From Leptospira perolatii (lineage in GTDB: Bacteria > Spirochaetota > Leptospiria > Leptospirales > Leptospiraceae), in the NCBI RefSeq assembly GCF_002811875.1, contig NZ_NPDZ01000002.1:248001-312000 (forward strand): a stretch of 64,000 nucleotides of DNA, given 5' to 3'. This document shows positions 35,593 to 45,321 of the stretch, piece after piece. The notes below the pieces were generated by a model, which was given only the letters and a program-made list of their open reading frames with translations, made no database searches and was not told the origin of the DNA. Within the stretch, counting starts at the first letter, position 1. Each line of letters starts with the position of its first letter. The translations under genes were made by a program, and so were the position numbers.

Positions 35593-37025
35593 GCTTGTTT
35601 CTCCTTCGGTCCGACTCTTAGATCAATCTCCTTAAATCCCGAACCGGATGTTTGGATTGTCTTTACGATATTGTAGATCATCACGAATAGTCCTGAGAGA
35701 TACATGACTCCAGCCACTCCTCGGAAGAATCTATAAGGCTTTAGTACCTCGGTGATTTGCACCCAATTTGGATATTTCAAAGCTCCAGTCTCGTCGACTG
35801 CTCTCCACATTGATCCTTCCGTAATTCCGGAAACCCACATGGAGACGATATACAAAAGAATTCCGAGAGTTGCGACCCAGAAGTGGAAATTCGCAAGACG
35901 CTCCGAGAACAAGTTTGTGTTCCAGATTCTCGGGACTAAATAGTATATTACGGAAAAGGAAAGCATTCCTACCCAGCCTAACGTGCCTCCGTGAACGTGA
36001 CCGATGATCCAGTCCGTATTGTGCCCGAGTGCACTGACTGATCGAATCGAAAGCAGCGGACCTTCGAAGGTGGACATTCCATAAAAAGTAATCCCGACTA
36101 ACAGCATCTTTAGTGTGGCATCGGTTTTGATCTTTTCCTTAGCTTGGGTCAGAGTTAAAAAGCCGTTTAGCATTCCTCCCCAAGAAGGCATCCACAGCAT
36201 GATACTGAAAACCATTCCAGTGGTTTGCAACCAGTCAGGAAGTGGAGAATATAATAGGTGGTGAGGTCCTGCCCAAATATAAAGGAAAATTAAACTCCAG
36301 AAGTGGATGATCGACAATCTGTGGCTATAGATCGGCTGCTTTACATGCTTGGGTAGGTAGTAATACATCAACCCTAAAAACGGAGTAGTCAAAACGAATG
36401 CTACGGCGTTGTGTCCATACCACCACTGGATGTTTGCATCGTATACACCGGAATAAACCGAGTACGATTTCAACAGTTCTGCTGGTACTGCTAAGTTGTT
36501 TACTACGAACAAAATCGGGATTGTTACAAAGGAAGCGATGTAGAACCAAATCGCTGAGTATAGTTGTTTCTCTTCACGAGTGAAGATCGTTGCAAAATAA
36601 TTTACGATAAAGATAACGAACCATACAACTATCAGTAAGTCGATAGGCCATTCTAGTTCCGCGTATTCCTTGGACTGGTTTAGCCCTAAAGGAAGGGTTA
36701 TTGCGGCTAGCACGATCGTTAGGTTGTACAAAACGTAATGAATTTTTGCGAGCTTATCGCTCCAAATTCTTATCCTGCACAATCTTTGAACCGTGTGATA
36801 CGCGGTTGCGAAAATGATACTTAGTCCAAATCCGAAGATTGCAGCATTTGTATGCAGCGGACGAAGTCTGCCGAAAGTAAAGTACGGACCGAAGTTGAGT
36901 TCCGGGAAAACCATCTGAAATGCGATCCAGACTCCTACCAGCATTGAGGCAACGCCCCAAACTAGCGCCGAAATTACGAATGCTTTCACAATTCCGTCGT
37001 TATATTTTTGCTCCAAAGAGTTCAT
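35589..37025 (-). CDS. ccoN: cbb3 cytochrome oxidase catalytic subunit CcoN
   Basis: Twelve helices in 478 residues. Heme and CuB ligands are visible in LHTNAAIFGFG, WYGHNAVAFVLTTPFLG, GPHHLL and IGHVHGGTLGW, the cbb3-type haem-copper oxidase pattern. The ATG at 37025 is chosen over a longer frame to 37139, since the longer version would run through the FNR-type box. It leads the operon ccoNOQPGHIS, a high-affinity oxidase for low oxygen. Confidence 0.95.
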   Translation of the reverse strand: MNSLEQKYNDGIVKAFVISALVWGVASMLVGVWIAFQMVFPELNFGPYFTFGRLRPLHTNAAIFGFGLSIIFATAYHTVQRLCRIRIWSDKLAKIHYVLYNLTIVLAAITLPLGLNQSKEYAELEWPIDLLIVVWFVIFIVNYFATIFTREEKQLYSAIWFYIASFVTIPILFVVNNLAVPAELLKSYSVYSGVYDANIQWWYGHNAVAFVLTTPFLGLMYYYLPKHVKQPIYSHRLSIIHFWSLIFLYIWAGPHHLLYSPLPDWLQTTGMVFSIMLWMPSWGGMLNGFLTLTQAKEKIKTDATLKMLLVGITFYGMSTFEGPLLSIRSVSALGHNTDWIIGHVHGGTLGWVGMLSFSVIYYLVPRIWNTNLFSERLANFHFWVATLGILLYIVSMWVSGITEGSMWRAVDETGALKYPNWVQITEVLKPYRFFRGVAGVMYLSGLFVMIYNIVKTIQTSGSGFKEIDLRVGPKEKQA

Positions 37026-37125
37026 TCTGTTCTTTTCTCCAATCCTATTTGGATACGACGATTCCGTTATGCTAAACTTGGAGAAAAGGACAAGCAAGAT
37101 TGACCCTTTTGCACTTCGGGGCAGC

Positions 37126-37139
37126 TTGATAAAAGTCAA
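37126..37139. promoter_or_regulatory. FNR/Crp-type box upstream of ccoN
   Basis: TTGATAAAAGTCAA matches TTGAT-N4-ATCAA at 9 of 10 positions. Its centre is about 107 bp before the ccoN start, nearly the same distance as the box upstream of the hemerythrin gene. Confidence 0.65.
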
Positions 37140-37257
37140 GCGAAGAGTTGCGAGAGAAACTCAGGTTTGTAAAATACGAAATAAAATTACGTAAATGTAA
37201 TATGATATTTATTAGATGTGAAAGTGGTTGGAGTCCACGCGAATAAATCTTTAGCTA

Positions 37258-37282
37258 AGGCTCTGAATTTTCTTCAGAGCCT
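37258..37282 (-). terminator. hairpin after the small membrane protein gene
   Basis: Perfect 10-bp arms AGGCTCTGAA (37258-37267) and TTCAGAGCCT (37273-37282) with a 5-nt loop lie just after the stop of the gene ending at 37290. No U run follows on the minus strand, so termination efficiency is uncertain. Confidence 0.55.
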
Positions 37283-37289
37283 CTGCAAG

Positions 37290-37643
37290 TTATTGGTGCA
37301 TAATATAGAATAAGTTTTTAAATTCTGGTTCGGCATAGAACCGCAGGTAGAGAAGATATCCATTAGCGGCAACGCTAAATACCACTGGAATAATCTTGAA
37401 AAATCGATTTTTCGAAAATGTAAACAGCAGATAAGAAGCTACAAATCCGAAGATCGGCAAAAAGGATAGTACGCTTAGCACGAGATACAAAAACCAAAAA
37501 TGTCGGATTCTGTTGTCCTGTTTTTTGGGGATATAGACTTCGAATTTCTTGGTTTTGTACTCACTAAGATGCTGAGGTTCTACTGAATGCCCCCTATGGA
37601 TCATTCTTCTTTGAACCTTACTCGAGCTTTGAAATCTGTCCAT
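37290..37643 (-). CDS. small membrane protein of unknown function
   Basis: 117 residues: a basic, soluble N-terminus (~1-48) and two to three hydrophobic segments (WFLYLVLSVLSFLPIFGFV and IIPVVFSVAANGYLLYL). I do not recognise a family. It has its own hairpin downstream and lies upstream of ccoN in the same direction, separated by 264 bp. Confidence 0.55.
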   Translation of the reverse strand: MDRFQSSSKVQRRMIHRGHSVEPQHLSEYKTKKFEVYIPKKQDNRIRHFWFLYLVLSVLSFLPIFGFVASYLLFTFSKNRFFKIIPVVFSVAANGYLLYLRFYAEPEFKNLFYIMHQ

Positions 37644-38110
37644 GCCCCAAGTCTATTAGGAATTCTTTCAGTATGCAAGCAACAAAGCGGTAGTTTATTT
37701 TGAATTCCATTACTTAAATGATTAATAAATATCATTCAAGATAAGTATTCTCTTGTTAAATATACTATGTTTGTCGGTGTCATTAATTTGGTTGCGGGCA
37801 TTCTTGTGGCGTGGACTGAGGGTAGGAAGTAGTAATTCTTGTGACGAAGGAGTGAGCTCCATCTAACAAAAGGTAATGCGAACAATTTTGCTCCAAAAAC
37901 GCCGTAAGAACATGGAGTTTCCCGAATTTTGCTATCCCTTTTGGGATGTGGAACAGTCTAAGTAGCATCGATTTTTCGGTGGATGGACTCTTACTTGTGG
38001 TAAATTCGACCGAACCTACCCTTTGGGTCAAAAAATTCCAGTAGCCAAACGAGGCGCCAACGAGTATCCTTTCGGGTCAAGTCAACCGGAAAAGATTTGC
38101 GAGTGGATCC
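37644..38110. other. intergenic stretch without a convincing gene
   Basis: About 470 bp. The only ORF (37783-38031, minus) has no recognisable features. An inverted repeat AATGAT-N8-ATCATT is at 37717-37736. The promoter of the hybrid kinase gene at 38111 must lie here; no clear match was seen. Confidence 0.4.
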
Positions 38111-40432
38111 TTGGATTTATCCTTATTGTACAATAGCATACTCGACTTAGTTTATTGCCTCGAAGTCGAAGGAAGCGGAACTTACCGCTTCCTTTTTGCC
38201 AATAAAGCCTTTAGTTCAGCAGCCGGTCTATCGGAAGGCGAAATCGTAGGTAAGCTTTTGAGCGAAGTTCTCCCTTCGGATTCGTTCAAAATACAGACGA
38301 AGAATATTGCGGACGCAATCCGAGATAGAAAAGCAAAATCTTGGATAGACTACTTGCGTTTTAGGAACGAGAAAATTCACGGAGAAGTTTGCGTAAATCC
38401 AGTTCTAAACGGAAGAGGAGAATGCACGCATGTTGTTGGAACAATTCATGATATTACGGAGAAGAAGCAGACAGAGGAGGCCTTGAGTCTAAGTAAGCAG
38501 CATCTTTCTCTTATTTACGAAAATGTAACTGATATTGTTTACTATATCGGCGTCGAACCAGCGGGAAAGTTTAAATTCCTGTCCATCAATTCTGCCTTTT
38601 GCCGAGCGACCGGTTTAAGGGAAGATCAAGTCGTGGGAAAATTCGTGACCGAAGTTATACCCGAAGCTTCACACGAACTAATATTAAGAAATTATAATGA
38701 AGCGATTCGAACCGGAAGAACGGTGAGGTGGGATGAAATATCGGTTTATCCTGCGGGAAAGAAGATCGGAGAAGTATCGATTACTCCGGTCTTTGACGAG
38801 AATGGAAATTGTACGAACTTGGTAGGCACTGTTCACGATGTGACTGAACGCAAGAAAGCCGAAGACGAAGTTAGGGAAAGTGAAAATAGGTTTCGCCAGT
38901 TGACTGACGCGATTCGGGAGGTATTTTGGCTGACCGACGTACAGAAAAACGAGATGATCTATGTAAGTAGAGGATGCGAAGAAATCTGGGGCAGAACCAG
39001 AGAGAGTATTTTAAAAGATCCCATTTCCTGGACAAAATCAATTCATCCGGAAGATAGGGAAAGGGTCTTGGAGCGGGCTTCTACACAGCAAATATTAGGA
39101 AATTATAACGAAGAATATAGAATTTACAGACCGGATGGAACGATGCGATGGGTAAAGGACTTGGCCTTTCCTATCAAGAACGAAAACGGAGAAGTTTTCA
39201 GAATCGCAGGCGTTATCGAAGATATTACTGAAAGAAAAAACCGGGAAGAGCAGCTTCGAGAAGTCGAATTAAAGAGAAGAATACTCGAACAGCAGTTAAT
39301 TCAGTCCCAAAAATTAGAAAGCTTGGGTACTTTGGCGAGCGGAGTTGCTCACGATTTTAATAATATTCTTTCGATCATATTGGGCCACGCTTACTTGCTC
39401 GAGAGACTGAAGCTCGATCCGGAAAATCTTTCTAAAAGTCTACAGGCGATCCAGAACGCCTCTCAAAGAGGTGCTTCCCTAGTGAAACAGCTTTTGACTT
39501 TTGCTCGAAAGACCGAATTCCATATGGAGCTTTACTCTTTAAACGAAATTGTAAAAGAAGTGATAAGTATGCTTCTTCAAACTTTTCCGAAAGATATTAA
39601 GATAGTCACGGATTTATATCCAGACCTTCCGATGGCATTGATTGATTCTAGCCAGATCTATCAGGTTATTCTAAACTTCTGCGTCAATTCAAGGGATGCT
39701 ATGCCAAAAGGAGGAATCATTAAGATCGATACTGCTTTGATTGACGGGAAGACGATTCGAGAGAAAAATCATGAAACTGTTTCGGATCAGTACATTCTTT
39801 TAACAGTCTCGGATAACGGAGAAGGTATGGACGATCGCACAAAGATGAGTATCTTTGAGCCATTCTTTACCACGAAGGAAATCGGAAAAGGAACTGGTTT
39901 AGGTCTTTCTCTAGTCTACGGGATCATACAGAACCATATTGGCTTCATCGATGTGGATACCGCGGTAGGGCGGGGTACAATTTTCAGGGTATACCTGCCT
40001 ATTCTAAAATATGCCAATCGACCTGACAAAAAGGTAGTTAAAGATTATTACGATATCCAAGGAGGTACTGAAACAATTCTGTTAATCGAAGACGAAGAAA
40101 TGTTAAGGGAACTGGTCGGGGCGATGCTGGAAAGCAAAGGTTACAAGGTTTTGAAGGCAAGCAATGGAGAGGAAGGACTTAGATTGTTTTCAGATCACGC
40201 TGGTGATATAGACTTGGTCATCACCGACTTAGGACTTCCTGGGCTCCACGGATCTGAGGTGATCAAAGCGATCAAGACTCTGGATTTTGACGCGAAGGTA
40301 GTGCTCGCGAGCGGATTTATCGAGCACAAGACAAAGCACGATTTAATGGATCTGGGAATCACTCAGTTTATCCAGAAGCCCTACCAATCCGGTGAAATTC
40401 TGGAAGCAGTCAGAGATGCTTTAAACGAATAG
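38111..40432 (+). CDS. cytoplasmic hybrid histidine kinase (PAS x3, HisKA, HATPase, REC)
   Basis: Start codon TTG at 38111. Three PAS domains: ~1-120 and ~125-255 (two similar repeats; [14 protein letters not shown] and [14 protein letters not shown]) and ~260-385. The HisKA has [16 protein letters not shown]; the HATPase has [20 protein letters not shown] and [10 protein letters not shown]; the receiver (~655-773) has [20 protein letters not shown] (phospho-Asp) and IQKPYQ. No membrane helix, so it senses an internal signal. It converges on the helicase gene, with 1 bp between stops. Confidence 0.9.
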   Translation: MDLSLLYNSILDLVYCLEVEGSGTYRFLFANKAFSSAAGLSEGEIVGKLLSEVLPSDSFKIQTKNIADAIRDRKAKSWIDYLRFRNEKIHGEVCVNPVLNGRGECTHVVGTIHDITEKKQTEEALSLSKQHLSLIYENVTDIVYYIGVEPAGKFKFLSINSAFCRATGLREDQVVGKFVTEVIPEASHELILRNYNEAIRTGRTVRWDEISVYPAGKKIGEVSITPVFDENGNCTNLVGTVHDVTERKKAEDEVRESENRFRQLTDAIREVFWLTDVQKNEMIYVSRGCEEIWGRTRESILKDPISWTKSIHPEDRERVLERASTQQILGNYNEEYRIYRPDGTMRWVKDLAFPIKNENGEVFRIAGVIEDITERKNREEQLREVELKRRILEQQLIQSQKLESLGTLASGVAHDFNNILSIILGHAYLLERLKLDPENLSKSLQAIQNASQRGASLVKQLLTFARKTEFHMELYSLNEIVKEVISMLLQTFPKDIKIVTDLYPDLPMALIDSSQIYQVILNFCVNSRDAMPKGGIIKIDTALIDGKTIREKNHETVSDQYILLTVSDNGEGMDDRTKMSIFEPFFTTKEIGKGTGLGLSLVYGIIQNHIGFIDVDTAVGRGTIFRVYLPILKYANRPDKKVVKDYYDIQGGTETILLIEDEEMLRELVGAMLESKGYKVLKASNGEEGLRLFSDHAGDIDLVITDLGLPGLHGSEVIKAIKTLDFDAKVVLASGFIEHKTKHDLMDLGITQFIQKPYQSGEILEAVRDALNE

Positions 40433-40433
40433 A

Positions 40434-41945
40434 TTAGAATTTCTTACTTTTGTTTTTCTTTTTCCAGTTACTTTTTGTATTCTTGGGCCCTGGTCTTTTT
40501 CCTGGACGATTTGAGTTCCCAAATTTGCCCTTGGATTTATTTTTAGAATCTACTTTACCGTTGTCTCGATCTTTCTTTTTGCCATGATCTTCTTGGAAAT
40601 TGGATTTCCTTTTCTCTTGATCAAATGAAATGCTTTCATCAAAAGCTTCGGTCCGACTAGACATTACCAGTTTCAAAAGAGCCGCTGCTAGATTCTCCGA
40701 AGGAATTCCTTCAGAAGTGATTTTTTTGACGAGAAGAGAATATTCGGTCAAGTCGCCTTCTTTTGCCACTTCTTCCGCAAGATGACCGTATTCTTCTAGC
40801 TTCATTTTTTCCAGATGCTTTACAGAAGGAATAGTTCCCCTTTCCATTTTAAGCGAATGTTCATCTTCGATTTTGTAAACTACTCTTGCCTGTCTTCCCC
40901 AAATAAAGCTGAAAGCCATTCCTTTGCGACCAGCTCTTCCGGTCCTTCCGATTCTGTGTACGTAATCATCCGTATCTCTTGGAAGGTCATAATTGAAGAC
41001 GGCCTCTACGTCATTTACATCGATTCCGCGTCCGGCTACATCCGTTGCGACCAACACAGATATAGATCCATTTCTAAAACCGCTCATGACCCGATCTCTT
41101 TGTTTCTGTGAAAGATCTCCGTGAAGTCCGTCCGAATGGATTCCTCTGGATTTTAAAATTTCGGCAAGTGAATCGACTTGAGATTTTGTATTACAAAAAA
41201 CTAATGATAGTTTAGGAGAATACATCGAGAGTAATCTTACGATTGCTTCAGGTCTTGCAGATTCCGGGACTTCGAAGTAGAATTGCTGTATTTTCGGCGC
41301 GTTGGTTTTTAGATTTGTTACATCGACCGTCTTCGGAGAGTGCTGAAATTTTTTGGTCAGCGCTAAGATTCTTTGGGAAAGAGTCGCGGAAAAAAGAATT
41401 GTCTGACGATCTAAAGGTGTGCTGCCCAAGATGGTTTCCATATCCTCTCGAAAACCCATATCAAGCATTTCGTCTGCTTCATCCAAAATGACGATTTGAA
41501 CTGAACTTAGGACCAGCGTTTTTCTTCGCATATGATCCATGATCCTGCCGGGAGTACCCACTACGATTTTAGGGTTTTTCTTTAATGCTTTGAGCTGTTT
41601 TACTATGTCCTCGCCTCCGTAAATTGGGAGGATGGATAAATTTTCTTTATATTTTCCTAATTTACGAAATTCTTCAGCTACTTGAACTACTAATTCTCTA
41701 GTTGGGCATAATACCAGTGCCTGCAATTCGTCGCTATCCGAATCAATCGCCTCTAAGGTTGGTATTGCAAAAGCAGCAGTCTTGCCGGTTCCGGTTCTAG
41801 AATGGCCGATAATATCTGCGCCGCTTAAAATATACGGAATCGCTTCGGCTTGAATGGGGGATGGTTCTTGAAACCCCAGTTCTTGGATCGCGTCCAATAG
41901 TTCCGAGGAAAGATCAAGTTGTTCGAAAGTAGTTTTGTGCTTCAA
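40434..41945 (-). CDS. DEAD-box RNA helicase
   Basis: Motifs in order: the Q motif (GFQEPSPIQAEAIPYI), SRTGTGKTAAF (I), PTRELVVQ (Ia), TPGRIMDH (Ib), DEADEMLDMGF (II), SATLS (III), ATDVAGRGIDV (V) and HRIGRTGRAG (VI). The ~120-residue C-terminus is basic (KKDRDNGKVDSKNKSKGKFG), typical of CsdA/RhlE-type helicases that unwind RNA in cold adaptation and ribosome assembly. An AAAAGC...GCTTTT element lies just upstream of the ATG. Confidence 0.93.
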   Translation of the reverse strand: MKHKTTFEQLDLSSELLDAIQELGFQEPSPIQAEAIPYILSGADIIGHSRTGTGKTAAFAIPTLEAIDSDSDELQALVLCPTRELVVQVAEEFRKLGKYKENLSILPIYGGEDIVKQLKALKKNPKIVVGTPGRIMDHMRRKTLVLSSVQIVILDEADEMLDMGFREDMETILGSTPLDRQTILFSATLSQRILALTKKFQHSPKTVDVTNLKTNAPKIQQFYFEVPESARPEAIVRLLSMYSPKLSLVFCNTKSQVDSLAEILKSRGIHSDGLHGDLSQKQRDRVMSGFRNGSISVLVATDVAGRGIDVNDVEAVFNYDLPRDTDDYVHRIGRTGRAGRKGMAFSFIWGRQARVVYKIEDEHSLKMERGTIPSVKHLEKMKLEEYGHLAEEVAKEGDLTEYSLLVKKITSEGIPSENLAAALLKLVMSSRTEAFDESISFDQEKRKSNFQEDHGKKKDRDNGKVDSKNKSKGKFGNSNRPGKRPGPKNTKSNWKKKNKSKKF

Positions 41946-42191
41946 AGTATTAGGTGAAAAGCGCTCAGGGGTGCTTTTATACCATGAATTTGGACCGATC
42001 CTAGGAAGATAGTCATTTAATTGGTCATCGAATTTTCAGTTCAGGAAAGAATGGCCTATCTTGGCTGGGAAGTCTGTGCAGAACGTAGGATTCACACCTT
42101 ATTTCTAGAATGTTTTGGTGTATTTTTGAAAGCCTAAAGCATAGAAAACGGCTTGCTATTCCAAACGAATTCCTGCGACTTTGAACAGATA

Positions 42192-42965
42192 ATGCTAAAC
42201 GAAAAAAGTTATTTTAATATTCTAAATCGCTTAATTTTTCTCCTTTTATTTATCGCTCTCATTGATTCATGCAATATCGATAAGCGGATAGAATTTTCTC
42301 CTCCGGACAGGCTCGGTATAGAGTCAGGAAGTTCTCATTGCACCGAATTCGCCAATTTCAGGCGATGGTATGCCTTTTACGGCCTATGGAAAATATCTAA
42401 ATACGAACCGGAACTGCCCAAGCACGAAGGCAAGGTCTATTATTTTGAAAGCTATGCGACTTGGAAGGAATCGGTCGGAAGCCTTTTGATGGGTGTAGTG
42501 ACTTCCATTTCGGTTCAGGCGGTCAAGGTGTCCGAATGTGACACCGGTACCAGATTTGTTCATAAAGACCAATATGATGCATTCTTCGAGACCGAAAAGG
42601 AGAAAGCAAAGCAAGAGCTTTATGCAAAAGTTGAAAGAGAACTGGAAGAATCTCTCAAGAAATACCTAGAGAAAGTAAGTCCCGCCGAGCATGCCGGCAA
42701 AAACTATAGTACGATTGTATTTAGAACCGGAAGGGTACAAGAGGCTCGGGTGGTTGGACAGGATGTAGATACAATTCAAATTGAATGGGATGAAGGAGAG
42801 CAAAAGAAAGAATCCTCACTCTTAAAGAAAGATATTTATAAGGTAATCTTCGCGACCAAGATCATCCGGGTGAAAGAGACGAGCGAGCCGAAAGAAGTGA
42901 AGGATGTGAAGGATACTAAAGAGACCAAGGACTCAAAGGGCAAAGGACAAGGAAAAGGTAGATAG
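42192..42965 (+). CDS. putative lipoprotein with Lys/Glu-rich repeat tail
   Basis: ATG 42192 is preferred over the upstream ATG 42153, since it places a signal peptide at the N-terminus with the lipobox ALIDSC. A globular part (~35-220) has no family I recognise; a coiled-coil-like segment (EKEKAKQELYAKVERELEE) lies in its middle. The C-terminus repeats VKD/TKE units (EVKDVKDTKETKDSKG). Probably an exported surface or periplasmic lipoprotein. Confidence 0.6.
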   Translation: MLNEKSYFNILNRLIFLLLFIALIDSCNIDKRIEFSPPDRLGIESGSSHCTEFANFRRWYAFYGLWKISKYEPELPKHEGKVYYFESYATWKESVGSLLMGVVTSISVQAVKVSECDTGTRFVHKDQYDAFFETEKEKAKQELYAKVERELEESLKKYLEKVSPAEHAGKNYSTIVFRTGRVQEARVVGQDVDTIQIEWDEGEQKKESSLLKKDIYKVIFATKIIRVKETSEPKEVKDVKDTKETKDSKGKGQGKGR

Positions 42966-42985
42966 GGTTTACGACAAGAAGTCAG

Positions 42986-43016
42986 CCTAAATCGTGTTCT
43001 TTTGGTTGGATTTAGG
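42986..43016 (+). terminator. possible terminator hairpin after the lipoprotein gene
   Basis: CCTAAATC (42986-42993) and GATTTAGG (43009-43016) form an 8-bp stem with a 15-nt loop, 20 bp after the stop at 42965. No T run follows. Confidence 0.4.
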
Positions 43017-43142
43017 AGAATTATCGCGACGAAAAAAAGTCGAAAAAATCCTTTTCTATACACAAAAAGGTGTAGGATTGGACTGGTAGATACGTCTTCT
43101 ACATTATACAATGTGCATTAAGCGAAATTAGGAAATAATAAA

Positions 43143-43760
43143 ATGAACGGATTGTCTAATAAATTTTTTCTTAAAAAGCATGGAGCTCGATCCATATCGA
43201 CCAAGATACTCTTACCTTTGATCGCTTTACTCTTTTACGGCAATTGCGTCATGCTCTTGCTTTCGGAAAAGGAACTAGTGGAAAAAGCAAAGAGCGATCC
43301 TGGATCTGCGAATGCACTGATCGTTGCGCTCCTAGGTTCTTCTAATCCTGCCGTGAATGTTGACTTACCTACAATCACATTTACTCCCAATCCATTATCT
43401 TTTTCTTATTTTGGAAGTGAATTCACTTATGGTTATGCCGATTATACGGTGATGATTGATTCGAAAACTATACCATCCACTTGGACAAGCAAGAATCTCA
43501 CTTTTTCTGTAACCATCGCAAGTTCAGATCCGAGCATCTGTCAGATAGGGCCGTATCAGGGGGAAAGTTTTAGCACATCAATGACAGTAAATGTGGCTCC
43601 ACCTTATTCACAATTCATTGTAAGCATTGCAGTTGAAACTTTTGCCCAGGGACTACATACCTACCAAGTCTACCACGCTGTGAGTCAGAGCAGCGATACA
43701 AGCGTCCTTCCTCTCGGAACCAGTTTAGGTAGTTTGGCGGTTCAGGCGCAGTCTAACTAA
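43143..43760 (+). CDS. putative lipoprotein, beta-rich
   Basis: 205 residues with a signal peptide ending in the lipobox LLFYGNC (Cys ~36), then a beta-rich, Ser/Thr-rich domain without recognised motifs. The ORF has a strong leptospiral-lipoprotein look (basic N-terminus, hydrophobic core, Cys). It converges on the DUF2784 gene with a 4-bp overlap of stops. Confidence 0.6.
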   Translation: MNGLSNKFFLKKHGARSISTKILLPLIALLFYGNCVMLLLSEKELVEKAKSDPGSANALIVALLGSSNPAVNVDLPTITFTPNPLSFSYFGSEFTYGYADYTVMIDSKTIPSTWTSKNLTFSVTIASSDPSICQIGPYQGESFSTSMTVNVAPPYSQFIVSIAVETFAQGLHTYQVYHAVSQSSDTSVLPLGTSLGSLAVQAQSN

Positions 43761-44119
43761 GATTGCTTCTTCTTCCAAACAAGATAATAAATCAGTAAAT
43801 TCCATAAAAGAACTCCAGCTCCCAAAAAGTATGAGATCTCGCGAGTTAATCCTTCTGGATATAATATAGAAATAATATAATATTCTAAAAAGCCACCGCT
43901 ATAACCACTTTGCCCTGCTAACATTCTGAATTTCCATTCTAAAGGAGTCAGAGGGCAAATCCATCCTGTCATCTCTACAAGAAAGCCCCAGATCGCAGCC
44001 GGGATATGGATCCAAGGCATCCATTTAAATCTGAAACTTAGGATCGCTCCAAAAATTACGAAAAGCACGAAACATAAATGAAGGATTAGGATCAGGTTTG
44101 CTAGGATAGTGAACATCAT
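43757..44119 (-). CDS. DUF2784-family membrane protein
   Basis: 120 residues, four hydrophobic segments; LHLCFVLFVIFGAILSFRF near the N-terminus and the WICPLTPLEW motif in the middle are typical of DUF2784. Function is unknown. Its start lies 63 bp beyond the AraC gene stop and it may be the last gene of the lux-like operon. Confidence 0.75.
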   Translation of the reverse strand: MMFTILANLILILHLCFVLFVIFGAILSFRFKWMPWIHIPAAIWGFLVEMTGWICPLTPLEWKFRMLAGQSGYSGGFLEYYIISILYPEGLTREISYFLGAGVLLWNLLIYYLVWKKKQS

Positions 44120-44182
44120 CGGAATAGGTATCTGATTTCAGTAATTCGATCCTGTAATTGTAACTTTAAAAGGACGTAAAAT

Positions 44183-45316
44183 TTACGAAACCCCGCCTTT
44201 CTTATTTTTACGAAATTCCTGGGGGTTTTGTCCAGTATTCTTTCTAAAGACTGCGTTGAATGTGGATTTATTTCCATATCCTACATCTAAAGAAATTTCT
44301 AATATAGATTTATCTGGTTCTTCTAGTAGCAGCTTTTTGGCTTCCTCGATTCTGTAATGATTCAAAAACGAAGCAAAGTTTTGGCCCAATCTTGCATTCA
44401 GAAACTCCGATAACTGATGAGATGTAATTTGTAGCTGTTTGGATAATTCGGACAAGCTTAGTTTTTCATCCGTAAAAACTCTGCTTTTTAACATTAAGGC
44501 ATTCAATTTATTCTCTATCTGATCCAAATCGATTTTGTTCAGCATGGATTTTCTATACTTATGCTCTGCACCTTTTTTCTGGAGCGTAATAAAGAATTCA
44601 GGGTATCTTTGACTCACTAAGTAAGAGAGCAAGATTACACAGCCGATCAATGAGGAAGCTACGTACAGTAGACTCAATTTTGCGAATAAAAAGGAAAGAA
44701 GAGTAATGCTCGGAATCAGGATTGCACCCAATTGAAAGAAAGCAAAATATCGAGAAACAGGGTCGGAAACAAAGACAGACTTTCCCCATAAAAATCTAGA
44801 ATCGTAGGACATTTTCGCATAATATATTAGGTTAATCGAAGATGCCAATTGAACTAAAAAGCTATGTGTTCCGGTAGAAAGCTGCAAGAAGTTCTGTTTT
44901 ACGGATTCGTAATTTAGTTCGGAATCCTTGTAATAAGGAGATAGGATAAATAGCAGGGATAGCGCTGCAGGTAGATAGCTCGCAAAATGAAGTGCCTTTT
45001 TCGGGCTATACTCAGGATATAAAGAGTACTGATAGAAATAATAAATAAAAGGTCCGAACAGGAAAATAACCGGAATGTGAAGGTGTGGAATTGCAGGAGC
45101 GGAAATCGGAAGAACCCCGACGATTAGAGCGGAGAGTACTTGCACGAATCCTATTCCGACGAGAGTCAAGGCAGTGTAGATATTCTTTGCCAAAACTGAT
45201 TTTTGCACTAATTGCCCAAGGGCCAAAAGAAAACATAAGCCACCCGAGAAAAGAGCTAACACCGAAAATACGAGAAGCATGAATGAGAAGGCAACCGAAT
45301 ACAGAATCCGTGTCAA
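44183..45316 (-). CDS. AraC-family regulator with 7TM-like membrane domain
   Basis: 377 residues: about seven helices in 1-240, then AraC double HTH (~275-370), with EISLDVGYGNKSTFNAVFRKNTG at the second HTH. The start appears to be TTG at 45316, 5 bp after the stop of the preceding gene in the same operon. It is a paralogue in architecture of the protein at 1731-2852. Being inside the LuxE/LuxC-like operon it may regulate that operon or the neighbouring biosynthetic cluster in response to a membrane-associated signal (inference). Confidence 0.85.
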   Translation of the reverse strand: MTRILYSVAFSFMLLVFSVLALFSGGLCFLLALGQLVQKSVLAKNIYTALTLVGIGFVQVLSALIVGVLPISAPAIPHLHIPVIFLFGPFIYYFYQYSLYPEYSPKKALHFASYLPAALSLLFILSPYYKDSELNYESVKQNFLQLSTGTHSFLVQLASSINLIYYAKMSYDSRFLWGKSVFVSDPVSRYFAFFQLGAILIPSITLLSFLFAKLSLLYVASSLIGCVILLSYLVSQRYPEFFITLQKKGAEHKYRKSMLNKIDLDQIENKLNALMLKSRVFTDEKLSLSELSKQLQITSHQLSEFLNARLGQNFASFLNHYRIEEAKKLLLEEPDKSILEISLDVGYGNKSTFNAVFRKNTGQNPQEFRKNKKGGVS

Positions 45317-45321
45317 TTCTT

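Noticed and set aside
37026..37139. Upstream extension of CcoN to 37139
   Set aside because: It would cover the FNR-type box; CcoN homologues begin near the chosen ATG.
37783..38031. 82-codon minus-strand ORF upstream of the hybrid kinase
   Set aside because: Composition and sequence look non-coding, with no ribosome site; may be a relic.
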